Positions 1-8,636 of a DNA stretch of 64,000 bases are shown here, piece by piece. Positions within the stretch are counted from its first letter, which is position 1, and each line of letters opens with the position of its first letter. The stretch lies in contig NZ_QEWP01000003.1 in assembly GCF_003121985.1 (NCBI RefSeq), positions 372,001 through 436,000 on the forward strand, written 5' to 3'. The notes below the pieces were generated by a model. It was not told the DNA's origin. It did no database searches and saw only the letters and a program-made list of their open reading frames with translations. This stretch comes from Marinilabilia rubra. Lineage in GTDB: Bacteria; Bacteroidota; Bacteroidia; Bacteroidales; Marinilabiliaceae. The position numbers and the translations under genes are program-made.

Positions 1-109
1 GTCCTTCTCAAAAATTTCTCCTTTTTCTTTCAAAATCCCTGTTTCGATACAACTAAATACTACCCTAAATTCCAACCTAAAAACAAATTGCATCACAAAA
101 AACCAGACT

Positions 110-3100
110 ATGAGACTAAAGATTACCTTGCTACTGCTTGTGCTGGCATCGGCCACGTTTGCACAAACACAGAAAGTAAACATCAAAGGATTTGGAGAGA
201 TTTCAGCCACAAAGAAAGCTGACAACCAGTACGAATTAGACTTGAACAAATACGGCAACTTTATTGCCACCGGAACCCTCGATCCTTTGGCTGTTAAAAT
301 TGAAACTACAATTGAAAACCTTCGGGAATTTCCCGGATACAAGCTTTATGAAAAACTGGACCTCCAGGAGATAGAGCTGAATATCGGGCAAAACGGCTTA
401 ACGATTGATGCCAGCCTGGATACCAAAAAGAATTTCGGGGATCTTTGCAAAATGCTCAAAATCCCCAATCCCCAAATGGGTGTGAGCATCGCCGTAAGCA
501 AGACAAAGTTTAAACTGGAAGGGGAACTGGATTTTGAAGACGACCCCATCATCATTAATGTGGTGCCCGATTTCTCCCGCTTCACACTCGAAAATTTGGG
601 CGTGGAGGCTACCGCAGAAGCAGGAGAAGGCAATGCCGAATTGAGCCTGGGCTTTGCCGTTCAAACCCGCTGGAAGCCTACCCAATGGGATCCCGATATT
701 CAGTCGGTCACCGAGTTTTCATACAACCTTACCACCAACGAATTATCAGCGGCTGCCTCTATGACTGATACCTGGAGCAACCCCATGCTCCTGAGCGAAC
801 TATTGAAGCCTAATTCGGTAGAATTCAGCAACGTGGCTGCAGCCCTCGACTGGCCGGTAGGTGCCCCGGCTCCTTCAGGATTTGGATTCACCGTGGGAAA
901 AGCCAAATTTTTCGACCTGGAATTCGGAGCCTTTCTTGCCATGACCCCTACCGACAAGAAGATTGCTATTCAGGCCGAAAGAAACCAGATTACAATGAAT
1001 GACTTTTCACGCATTCTGCGCAACGGTTTCGGACTGAAAGTGCCTGATTTATTCCCCGACAATGTATACATAAAAGATGTAGTAATTCTATACTCGCCCA
1101 CAGGTGGTGAAGTAGGAGAATTTGAGGTTCAGCAGGGGTTCATCCTTAAGGGAAAAGCCAATATTCTGGATGCAGCAACCGCTCAAATCCATTATTTTGC
1201 CAACCTTGAAGAGGGCTTCTTCATGGATTACAGAATTGAAGCAGACCTGAAAGAGGCGTTAATGAAAGAACTCAGGAAAGTGAAGCCTCTAGAACCTGTC
1301 ATGGACAAAGTCCTGAGCACTTTCCAGCTGCGCAAAGTACACACCCATCTTGAAGCCGGCATGGACCTGGATATGTCGGGTAGTACTGCCGTGGCATTCG
1401 ATGTTTTTGGGAAAAGCCACTCTTTTGATATGCAAGCCACTTTAAAACCCAAAGACATTATTGATGCGATCATCAGCAAGGTGAAGGAACAAGGTAAGGT
1501 TATGGAAATAGCCGGAAAAATTGCAGGTACCGTTGGCGATGCATCGCAAAAAGCTTATGGCATTGCCAGCAATGCTTTTAATAATGCCCGTAAAGAATTG
1601 GGAACCGTAGCCCGTCACACACATGGGAAAGAGGCGGCAAAGAGTGTTGGAAGTCTCATCACAAATGCGGTTAAAAACGGAGACATTAGCTGGGAAAATA
1701 AAAGCAAGACCAAATGTGATGAAGAGTGTGTGCCCAATCTGGCCCGCAACATGGCTCGTCCAATGCTGGAGGGAAACAACGACGCGGTTCTCTCCTTTTA
1801 CCGCGATGTTTATCCTGAGTTGACCCTAATCGAAGGAAGCAGCCCTGCAGAAACTTTGAATCTCAGAAAAGATCTGATTTGGGATAAATGGAACAAACTA
1901 ACCGAAAAGATTGATGAAGACTGGAAAAGTATTATTTATGACAAAACATACATCAGGTTTTATATCAAGCCAAGCAGCGCAACCAACGGCGGCAAGATAT
2001 ACAGGCGTCTGATACGTGAACAAAGAACCGAACACCAAAAATTCCGGAAGTTCCTTTTCCAAAAAATGATGACCGATAAAAGCACTCTGCCCTCCTGGGT
2101 GTTTTATGAAGCTTCGGCAGGATCGGGCGAGTTCTATAAAATGAATTTGGATGGAAGCCTGGGAACCAAATTTGCATCTACTGATGGTTGGAGAACTACC
2201 TGGTCGGAAATCGAATATTACTCTGCCAATGGCCAGAACCTGGTGTTGTTCTACGATCAAGCCAACGGTGGAGTCGCCGAGATGTACAAAGTAAAAGATG
2301 ATGGCACTTTGGGTGGAAGGATTGCGTCAACAAGCAGCTGGCTCTCTACATGGTCTGATATTGAACACTACCGTGCCGGTGACAAAGACATGTTGCTGTT
2401 TTACCAACAAGCCGATGGTGGCATGGGAGCAATGTATGAACTTAAAGCCAATGGTACCTTAGGCAAAAGGGTAGCCATGACCAAAGGGTGGAAAGGCACC
2501 TGGTCAGACATTGAATATTACAGCGCCAAAGGAAAAGATTTTATGCTTTTTTACGAACAGGCCAATGGCGGAGCTGCCGAAATGTACAGCATCAATTCGA
2601 ATGGCACCCTGGGTGGCAGAGTTGCTGCTACTAAAGGATGGAGGTCCACATGGTCGGATATTGAATATTTCCAGATGGGTGGAAAAGATCTGATGCTCTT
2701 CTACGAAAAGAAGTCCGGCACCGGAGAGGTCTATGAAATCACCCCCAATGGCGGAGTGGGATCAAGAGTAATGTCCTTTAACAACTGGGATAAATCCTGG
2801 AACGATATTGAGCCGGGTAACCTCAACTCCATCGACCAACAAATTAGCTGGTTGAAAAACAATTGGAGATCGCTCAGTGCCAAAATGAGTCTTTCCTCAC
2901 TTTTATTTTATGAAAATACATCCGGAACAGGCGTTTTACATGGCGTTAACTCAAATGGAAGTCTGGGCGCTCAAATAACCGAAACCGATGGATGGAGAAA
3001 GACCTGGTCGGAGGTTGAATATTACAAGGCCGGAGGTAAGGATATGATCTTATTCTACCAACAAAAGGACGGCGGATATGCCGAAATGTATACGGTAGGT

Positions 3101-3625
3101 GCCTATGGGTCTTACGGTTCAAGAGTGGCTCAGACCAATGGATGGAAATCCACATGGACAGACATTGAATATTACCGGGCCGGAGGTAAGGATTTGATGC
3201 TGTTTTATGAACAAGCCGGAGGAGGGCGTGCCGAAATGTACCGGATAAATGCCGATGGTACCCTGGGTGGTAGAATAGCAACAACAAGTAGCTGGCTCTC
3301 TAAATGGTCGGATATTGAATACTACCGCGCCGGAGATAAAGACATGATGCTGTTTTACCAACAAGCCGATGGCGGTATGGGGGCGATGTTTGAATTGAAA
3401 GAAAATGGCACCCTGGGGAAAAGGGTAGCCATGACTAAAGGATGGAGAGCCACATGGTCGGACATTGAATATTACCGCGCCAACGGAAAGGATCTGATGC
3501 TGTTCTACGAACAAAAGACGGGCACAGCCGAAGTTTATGAGATTTCACCCAATGGCGGACTGGGAGGCAGAGTGATGCAGATGAAAGGCTGGCGAAAAAC
3601 CTGGTCGGATATTGAAGCTTACTAG
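110..3625 (+). CDS. Large secreted protein with ten propeller-like repeats
   Basis: The protein has 1171 residues with a clear signal peptide (about residues 1-19, ending ATFA before QTQ), so it is exported. Residues about 20-560 are a unique beta-rich region without a family I recognise, followed by a mixed helical stretch (about 560-660). From about residue 663 there are ten copies of a ~50-residue repeat with the pattern LMLFYEQ..G..EMY, then GTLGGRV, then GW..TWSDIEYY. They form two blocks of five separated by a ~25-residue linker near residue 905. Five blades of about 50 residues resemble the architecture of tachylectin-2-like lectin propellers; that is inference from repeat number and size, not a proven homology. 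No membrane anchor or obvious T9SS C-terminal domain is visible. A strong terminator follows, so it is probably a single-gene transcript. Ligand and function are unknown. Confidence 0.9.
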   Translation: MRLKITLLLLVLASATFAQTQKVNIKGFGEISATKKADNQYELDLNKYGNFIATGTLDPLAVKIETTIENLREFPGYKLYEKLDLQEIELNIGQNGLTIDASLDTKKNFGDLCKMLKIPNPQMGVSIAVSKTKFKLEGELDFEDDPIIINVVPDFSRFTLENLGVEATAEAGEGNAELSLGFAVQTRWKPTQWDPDIQSVTEFSYNLTTNELSAAASMTDTWSNPMLLSELLKPNSVEFSNVAAALDWPVGAPAPSGFGFTVGKAKFFDLEFGAFLAMTPTDKKIAIQAERNQITMNDFSRILRNGFGLKVPDLFPDNVYIKDVVILYSPTGGEVGEFEVQQGFILKGKANILDAATAQIHYFANLEEGFFMDYRIEADLKEALMKELRKVKPLEPVMDKVLSTFQLRKVHTHLEAGMDLDMSGSTAVAFDVFGKSHSFDMQATLKPKDIIDAIISKVKEQGKVMEIAGKIAGTVGDASQKAYGIASNAFNNARKELGTVARHTHGKEAAKSVGSLITNAVKNGDISWENKSKTKCDEECVPNLARNMARPMLEGNNDAVLSFYRDVYPELTLIEGSSPAETLNLRKDLIWDKWNKLTEKIDEDWKSIIYDKTYIRFYIKPSSATNGGKIYRRLIREQRTEHQKFRKFLFQKMMTDKSTLPSWVFYEASAGSGEFYKMNLDGSLGTKFASTDGWRTTWSEIEYYSANGQNLVLFYDQANGGVAEMYKVKDDGTLGGRIASTSSWLSTWSDIEHYRAGDKDMLLFYQQADGGMGAMYELKANGTLGKRVAMTKGWKGTWSDIEYYSAKGKDFMLFYEQANGGAAEMYSINSNGTLGGRVAATKGWRSTWSDIEYFQMGGKDLMLFYEKKSGTGEVYEITPNGGVGSRVMSFNNWDKSWNDIEPGNLNSIDQQISWLKNNWRSLSAKMSLSSLLFYENTSGTGVLHGVNSNGSLGAQITETDGWRKTWSEVEYYKAGGKDMILFYQQKDGGYAEMYTVGAYGSYGSRVAQTNGWKSTWTDIEYYRAGGKDLMLFYEQAGGGRAEMYRINADGTLGGRIATTSSWLSKWSDIEYYRAGDKDMMLFYQQADGGMGAMFELKENGTLGKRVAMTKGWRATWSDIEYYRANGKDLMLFYEQKTGTAEVYEISPNGGLGGRVMQMKGWRKTWSDIEAY

Positions 3626-3670
3626 AAAAAGGGGGCCTTGCTTTTTGGTTTCATAATTGGTTTTATTAAC

Positions 3671-3709
3671 ATCCCTGACAGGGTTCTCGATCCTGTCAGG
3701 GATTTTTCT
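3671..3709 (+). terminator. Rho-independent terminator after the repeat-protein gene
   Basis: A perfect hairpin with arms ATCCCTGACAGG and CCTGTCAGGGAT is followed by a T-rich run. It lies about 45 bases after the stop codon of the upstream gene. Confidence 0.85.
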
Positions 3710-3718
3710 TTATTATCC

Positions 3719-3905
3719 CGTACCTACGGCACTCACGATGTATTTTCCCTGATCTTTCTACCGATATGCCGTCCCTCCGGGACTTTAAAAATAGGGGGTT
3801 CAATCTTAGGATTTTACATTGAGCCAAAGAAAAGAGGCCCGTTAGGGCTGAAATATTGGTAGAAAATGAGGTGAAACGAGGATAATTTAGTCCCGAAGGG
3901 ATGGA
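3719..3905. repeat. Dispersed palindromic repeat R1, copy 1
   Basis: This ~185-bp REP-like element carries several short hairpins: GTCCCTCCGGGAC near the left end, GCCCGTTAGGGC in the middle, and AGTCCCGAAGGGATGG at the right end, which pairs with the left arm. Related copies lie at about 6805-6970, 16582-16665 (left half only), 17008-17200 and 18391-18577. The rest of the 3626-4276 gap holds no gene I can support. Confidence 0.8.
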
Positions 3906-4276
3906 AAATAATGATTAAGCAGGACGTGAATTGTCACGGAGGCTGGTAGCGAGGGAATTTTTTCTGCCCCTTCTGCGCCTCTGCAAGATGTCTTCTTTCT
4001 TTTAAGGGCCTATCGAGTGCTTATCAGCTATTCATCAGTATAAAATCAGACTTTAACTTTCAATAGCGTTTTTTATTAGAGATTGCTTTGGGGTGATGCC
4101 TTCGCAGTATCATCGCCCAAACAAAAATTGCAGGACGAAACAAAATCACTTCAATGCAAAATCCCGAACTTTCAGGAAAATAAACTACATTTGAGCTGTT
4201 CAACGTACCGAAAATCCACTTCATAATTCAACCTCCCGGCACAACAGGCCCCCCGTAATTCATTCCCCCCAATACA

Positions 4277-4780
4277 ATGCTAAAAACAACTATGAGTAAA
4301 CTGCTAAAACAACTGAAAAACAACCGAAAGATCGTTTATGACCAGCAACCCAATACCAGCAGACGCGTCTGGATAATAGAGGCTGACGGCACCAGAAAAG
4401 TACCTACCCCTCAGCAATGCCTTGCCGATCTTTTTAAAATTTCAAAAACCTATGTTGCGCACAAGGTGTATGATGACTTTGTGGAAATCTACAACCATAC
4501 TTCGTACTCAAACCTGACAAGTGCTTTAAGCTTGATTGACACCATTACGCCTTCCTATTTGCATGGCGATCAGATGTTGGTGGAACAGTGGTTTTCGGTG
4601 ATGTGTGCCGAAATTATCGCATCAGAGAACGAGAAAAATGCAGTTTCCTTAAAACGAAAAATACGACTTGCTATTTATCAGGTGTTGATCCTGCGGATGC
4701 CTGCTTCCAAAGCTGCCGGTTTCTGCAATGGCAAAACCGACTCAGATCTGGAAAGCACCTTGAACACCCTTGAATTTTAA
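4277..4780 (+). CDS. Hypothetical protein, 167 aa
   Basis: I do not recognise the family. The product is a soluble, basic, mostly helical protein without a signal peptide or membrane segment. A basic N-terminus (MSKLLKQLKNNRK) is followed by a segment with VPTPQQCLADLFKISKTYV and a helical C-terminal half. Two starts are possible, ATG at 4277 or ATG at 4292; the second gives the more usual MSKLL start. It stands alone between repeat-rich intergenic stretches. Codon use looks coding and the frame is open for its full length, so it is probably real, but it could be specific to a narrow lineage. Confidence 0.6.
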   Translation: MLKTTMSKLLKQLKNNRKIVYDQQPNTSRRVWIIEADGTRKVPTPQQCLADLFKISKTYVAHKVYDDFVEIYNHTSYSNLTSALSLIDTITPSYLHGDQMLVEQWFSVMCAEIIASENEKNAVSLKRKIRLAIYQVLILRMPASKAAGFCNGKTDSDLESTLNTLEF

Positions 4781-5524
4781 ACCCTTCCTTCATCACCTTT
4801 CTTTTGCTTATCCCTGAAATAGTATACCGTCAATAAAACGGACGCATTCTCAAATGCTCCCGAAGGACGAAGGGTATTCATGGAACCATTTTAATGAAAG
4901 TGCTCTGCCGGATATAGTTTGAGAGCAGTTAACAGGGTGACCCCCAAGATGGATTTATTTTTCTTCTTTGGGGTTTGTTGTTCCGGGAGTATTTTCCTCA
5001 CACTATACCAACAGCAGACATAATGAGATCATTAGCATGCGATAATGACCTATGTAACCTTCGACGGGTACGCATAAGATTCTCGTGGGGTTGCCGTTGA
5101 GCTGCCATTTATTGGCCCTTCAGTAAGGAATATGTTGAATTATTTACATTCGACGCCTTCAGCGTCGCTTTACAATTACCTCGATATTCTATAAACATAG
5201 GAGACCTTCGGCCTCCGGGAGTAATCGCAAGCCCTCTCCCACCTTTCAACCATTCTACCGTCCAACCTTAACATCAGCTGCCCCGTCCTCTATGCCCTCC
5301 CTGCAGCTGAAAGATATTAGATGGTTAGATTTAAGATATTTAGATATCCTTCCACCCTTCTACCCTTCCATGCTCCATGCCCTATGAAAGATATTAGATA
5401 ATTAGATCTAAGATTTTTAGATACCCTTCCACCTTCCCAACCTCTCACCCTTCCACCTTTCTACCATTTCCCCATTCTACCCTTCTCCCCCCCCGAAAGC
5501 CGTTACGGAAGATAACTCATTAAA
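4781..5524. other. Intergenic region with low-complexity and REP-like repeats
   Basis: No gene is supported here. The stretch holds one R2 element (5151-5220) and imperfect direct repeats of the type AGATATTAGATGGTTAGAT followed by pyrimidine-rich CCCTTCCACC tracts (about 5305-5480). The same motif returns near 7140-7215. Confidence 0.6.
5151..5220. repeat. Dispersed palindromic repeat R2, copy 1
   Basis: Two hairpins, CGACGCCTTCAGCGTCG and GGAGACCTTCGGCCTCC, are joined by a conserved spacer containing ATTCTATAAACATAGG. Related copies occur at about 7055-7122, 17228-17260 (partial), 17424-17495 and 18793-18862, usually a few hundred bases from an R1 copy. Confidence 0.8.
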
Positions 5525-5570
5525 CTAAGAAAAGGCCGTCAGCAAACCTTTTTAGATTAACTGACGGCCT
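5525..5570 (-). terminator. Terminator of the downstream lipoprotein gene
   Basis: Read on the minus strand, the arms AGGCCGTCAG and CTGACGGCCT enclose an 18-base loop and are followed by TTTTCTTAGTTT. It lies 26 bases after the stop of the minus-strand lipoprotein gene. Confidence 0.85.
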
Positions 5571-5595
5571 CTATAAAACGGGAAATTAGAATAAC

Positions 5596-6114
5596 TTAGT
5601 TCTTCATCTTCCGATAGGTTTTTCTGGGAGCGTTCAAAGCTTCTTCCCTGAAAGAATAATACTCCTCTTCTTCCATCTCAATGGTTTTCACCAATTCACC
5701 TTCTTTATCAAGAATGCATACCGAATAATCACTCACTTTCTGAAGTTCCTCAGCACTTGCCAGGGCAGGGTCGATCAGTGGAGTTCCTTCTATAATGTAA
5801 GTGTATTCACCATAGATATAGGGAATGTAAAAATACTTGTACGTCAGCACACCATCGACCAATGCAACAGCACCGGGAGTACTTTCAATGGCATTGTCGA
5901 TGGCTTCTTTCCCATCAGGACGACCAGTCGGGATTATAATAATTATTGATTTTGTGTCTTCACCTTCAATGCGCTCACCTCCACGCTCATAGGTAGGAAA
6001 CTTAGAGAGTTCAACATTCTTGGATGAGATTAAGGTAAAATCCATTACCCTGTAGCTACAACTTGCAGCGATAAACACCAATGCCAATGACAGAATAATT
6101 CTACTTGTTTTCAT
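5596..6114 (-). CDS. Predicted lipoprotein, 172 aa
   Basis: The N-terminus MKTSRIILSLALVFIAASC is a lipoprotein signal with a lipobox (IAASC), so the mature protein should be lipid-anchored at Cys19. The remainder (SYRVMDFTLISSKNVEL and a C-terminal YSVCILDKEGELVKTIEMEEEEYYSF segment) has no family that I can name. Small Bacteroidota lipoproteins of this general type are common. It is transcribed alone: a terminator follows directly and upstream lies a long AT-rich intergenic region. The start is fixed by the signal sequence. Confidence 0.85.
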   Translation of the reverse strand: MKTSRIILSLALVFIAASCSYRVMDFTLISSKNVELSKFPTYERGGERIEGEDTKSIIIIIPTGRPDGKEAIDNAIESTPGAVALVDGVLTYKYFYIPYIYGEYTYIIEGTPLIDPALASAEELQKVSDYSVCILDKEGELVKTIEMEEEEYYSFREEALNAPRKTYRKMKN

Positions 6115-6298
6115 TTGATTAAATTTTGAATAGTTAGATGTTATATTTAAAAATATTAAAATAGTTTTATATAATCGACCAGTAACATATTGAGATATAA
6201 ATAATGGATTATTATACTTTAATTACACTCAAAAGTAACCTTTTTAATTTACAAAACATTATACAATCACTAGTTCTGATAAAAATAAGGATTATTTA

Positions 6299-6741
6299 GG
6301 GTCTGCTGAAAAAGTCAGCAGCCCTATTTTAATTGTATTTTTTATTGTCCTTTTTGGCATTGCCCCAAAAAGAACGAAATCCCGATTATGGTTTTTGTGA
6401 GTTTTTTCACAAAAACTTTACAAAACCTATATCGGGACTAGTCCGTTTAAACCTATCCGCCCGCGAAAGTCAAAATTTCCGGCCATAGCGCAAGGCCTTG
6501 AAAGTCGCCCATTTTGGCTTCCCGCTGTCCGCTGGCCCGGAAAACGAACAGGCCACCGCGCCGTTTAAATAGTAAAAGCCGTTCAGCCTAAAAACATTCT
6601 TTTGAACAGTAACATTTTGAATACTAATTACCGCGGGTGCAGACTTTTTGAAAGATTTACTTGAAGAACCTTGCACTTTGAATGTGATTATTAGCTATAA
6701 TTAATTCATTATTAGTTCTTTATTTGTTTCTCAGCAAGCCC
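6299..6741. mobile_element. 443-bp MITE-like element, copy 1
   Basis: The element has imperfect terminal inverted repeats (left GGGTCTGCTGAAAAA, right end reading inward GGGCTTGCTGAGAAA) and is flanked on both sides by TATTTA. A second copy of exactly the same length lies at 33480-33922. It encodes no transposase. A 68-codon open frame on the minus strand (6470-6676) is broken by TAA in the other copy, so the element is probably non-coding and mobilised in trans. Confidence 0.85.
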
Positions 6742-6804
6742 TATTTAAAAATTAATCATTATACTTCCTTATAACTTCTTTTTGAAATTTTGTAAAAGTT
6801 TTCA

Positions 6805-6970
6805 CCCGGGGTTTTCTGCCGATATGTCGTCCCTCCGGGACTTTGGAGTTACGGGGTGTAATCTTACCAGCTATATTTCTTCAAATGGCAAGAGGCCCGT
6901 CAGGGCTGAAATATTGGTAGAAAAGGATGTGTAAAGAGGTCAGTTAAGTCCCGTAGGGATGGCATTGCCA
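6805..6970. repeat. Dispersed palindromic repeat R1, copy 2
   Basis: This copy has the same order of hairpins as the one at 3719-3905 (GTCCCTCCGGGAC, GCCCGTCAGGGC, GTCCCGTAGGGAT) but lacks the leading TACCTACGGCACTCAC segment. Confidence 0.8.
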
Positions 6971-7054
6971 CAATTAAGAAAAGCCGGCTGATGCCCCCCG
7001 ACTCCGAAGGCGGTCGTATAGGTCACTGAAAGTCCTGGCTTTACATACGACACC

Positions 7055-7122
7055 TTCAGCGTCGTTTATCTAATTCCCGAGAATTTCTATAGACATGGGA
7101 GACCTTCGGCCTCCTTGCTCCA
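7055..7122. repeat. Dispersed palindromic repeat R2, copy 2
   Basis: ACGACACCTTCAGCGTCG and GGAGACCTTCGGCCTCC hairpins are separated by the family spacer. It is followed at 7131-7215 by the AGATGGTTAGATCTAAGAT plus CCCTTCCACC low-complexity motif also seen near 5310-5480. Confidence 0.8.
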
Positions 7123-7389
7123 GCCTCCATGCCCTATGAAAGACATCAGATGGTTAGATCTAAGATATTTAGATACCCTTCCACCTTCCCAACCTCTCAC
7201 CCTTCCACCCTTTCACCCCCTTCATTTACGCATTCAACTACCTAATTAACCAATTGACTGACTGTCGCTTACAATTATCCCATTCATCAAAACACCCCGG
7301 TCGTTCACCAAAACAAAATTGACATTCACCCTCATCCGCGCTTAATTGCACAACGATAATTTTTAATTACTAACCAAAAAGAACCCGAA

Positions 7390-7503
7390 ATGCCACTGGC
7401 CCATTTCCAAAATTATGCAACAGACATGGCTGAAGATATACAACCTCAGTCCTGTGGCGATGCGTCGCCGGGGGCTGAGGTTTCTTTTTTTAAAACTATT
7501 TAG
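7390..7503 (+). CDS. Possible 37-aa leader ORF
   Basis: An ATG at 7390 opens a 37-codon frame (beginning MPLAHFQNYATDMAED) that stops at 7501-7503, two bases before the ATG of the next gene. A terminator-like hairpin lies inside its second half. The spacing suggests either translational coupling or a leader peptide; it could equally be a chance frame over a terminator. Low confidence. Confidence 0.3.
   Translation: MPLAHFQNYATDMAEDIQPQSCGDASPGAEVSFFKTI
7443..7491 (+). terminator. Nested hairpin with T-run just before a gene
   Basis: Outer arms ACCTCAG and CTGAGGT enclose an inner GGCGA/TCGCC hairpin and are followed by TTTCTTTTTTT. It has the form of an intrinsic terminator but sits only 15 bases upstream of the next start codon, so it may act as an attenuator rather than ending an upstream gene. 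Confidence 0.6.
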
Positions 7504-7505
7504 TT

Positions 7506-8198
7506 ATGTCGCAAAGACAAGATTACGAGGCTAAATTAGCCGAAGCACAGGCGTTGAAGAAGGAACAAATTCAATCGCCTTACATGACAATGAAGGAATT
7601 TTTCGAGGACACTGAATCACTCGCTGTAAAAGCCCTGGCTCATAAAGAAAAGCTTTTAGAGGCAGGCCTCCGGGAATCCATATTGGCCGATATGGAGGTG
7701 CTTAACAATGCCACTATTCATGCCGAATCCCAATGGGCGCAGGAACGACACGATCAGGAGGCGGCAGTGGAAGAGTGGAAGAAAAAATCACCGGCTGCCT
7801 ACAAGTTTAGGGACTATCTCCTGAGTGCTGCCAGGTACGCCTTCCGTAAAGATGACAACAAACTTAAAACGGTAGCCTATATTGCCGAAGGCAGAACCAA
7901 CGCGGATATGATTCAGGACCTGAGTGACCTGTCGGTAATGGGAAGTCAGAATCCTGAGGCTTTTGCCAAAATAGGTGTTGAGGCCTCGGAGTTCGAAAAA
8001 GCTTCTGCAATGTCGGAAGAAATGCTCAACCTCAGGGCCAAAGCTAACGGCACCTCGGAGATTAATGAAGAACGTGTGATTCGCGATCGTTTTTATACTC
8101 TGACCAAAGAGCTGGCAGATGAAGTGCGTGATTGTGCCCGGTTTGTTTTTCATGATGACCCCGACACTTTGGACGATTTTAATACCAGGTATAATTAG
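7506..8198 (+). CDS. Hypothetical helical cytoplasmic protein, 230 aa
   Basis: The family is not recognised. The product is almost entirely alpha-helical and charged, with likely coiled-coil stretches at about residues 5-25 (YEAKLAEAQALKKEQIQ) and 60-95 (QWAQERHDQEAAVEEWKKK). It has no signal peptide or membrane span. Two conserved-looking blocks, FRDYLLSAARYAFRKDD and ADEVRDCARFVFHDDP, look like internal repeats of one helical motif (both contain ARxxFR/H-DD). It lies after a terminator-like hairpin and a possible leader ORF and has its own terminator, so it is probably a single-gene unit. Function unknown. Confidence 0.8.
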   Translation: MSQRQDYEAKLAEAQALKKEQIQSPYMTMKEFFEDTESLAVKALAHKEKLLEAGLRESILADMEVLNNATIHAESQWAQERHDQEAAVEEWKKKSPAAYKFRDYLLSAARYAFRKDDNKLKTVAYIAEGRTNADMIQDLSDLSVMGSQNPEAFAKIGVEASEFEKASAMSEEMLNLRAKANGTSEINEERVIRDRFYTLTKELADEVRDCARFVFHDDPDTLDDFNTRYN

Positions 8199-8227
8199 GG
8201 TTTTGTTTCAAAGTCTGTTGAAGACAG

Positions 8228-8258
8228 GAGTCCGGTATTTGCGCCGGGCTCTTTTTTT
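8228..8258 (+). terminator. Intrinsic terminator
   Basis: The stem GAGTCCGG/CCGGGCTC (one G-T pair) has an 8-base loop and is followed by seven T. It lies 30 bases after the stop of the preceding gene. Confidence 0.85.
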
Positions 8259-8319
8259 GTCCAGCAGTGCCGCCAATCAATATGCCTGATTGTCTCAAGC
8301 AGGAAGAGTGTTGTATGTC

Positions 8320-8625
8320 CCCGGGAGGGGTTGCAACCGGCAGGAAGCAAAGGTTCAAGCCCCTGAGGTGCATTGTTTGCAGCCTGAAGGGGGTGGACCT
8401 CAACCTCGAGGGGGTGTCAGCCGCCCGGAAGGGGTCTGCAGCCGGCCTGAGCCAATTTGTTGCCGCCCGGGAGGCCTTGCAAACGGCCTGAGGGCATTTG
8501 TAATCGCCCGGGAGCCAAATTGCATCCGCCCGGGAGGGGTTGCAAGGGCCCTGAGGCATATGTGGCCGGCAGGGAGGGGGATGTTGTGGGCCGGGAGGGG
8601 GTGTAAGGAGCAGGGAAGTGGAAAA
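8320..8625. repeat. GC-rich 21-bp degenerate minisatellite
   Basis: About 14 units of 20-22 bases can be aligned. Each begins CGGGAGG or CTGAGG and ends in GC-rich CCGGC or CCGCC; an example unit is CGGGAGGGGTTGCAACCGGC. The plus strand is G-rich and all of it is far richer in GC than the neighbours. It lies between the terminator of the upstream gene and the stop of hsdR. Because 21 is a multiple of three, long open frames run across it on both strands; I regard these as artefacts. Confidence 0.85.
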
Positions 8626-8636
8626 CCGCAGCTCAA

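Noticed and set aside
2946-3514. Antisense ORFs over the repeat-protein gene
   Set aside because: They are shadows of a regular repeat structure and have no plausible starts or composition.
6470-6676. 68-aa minus-strand ORF inside the MITE
   Set aside because: The equivalent frame in the second copy has an in-frame TAA, so the protein is not conserved between copies.
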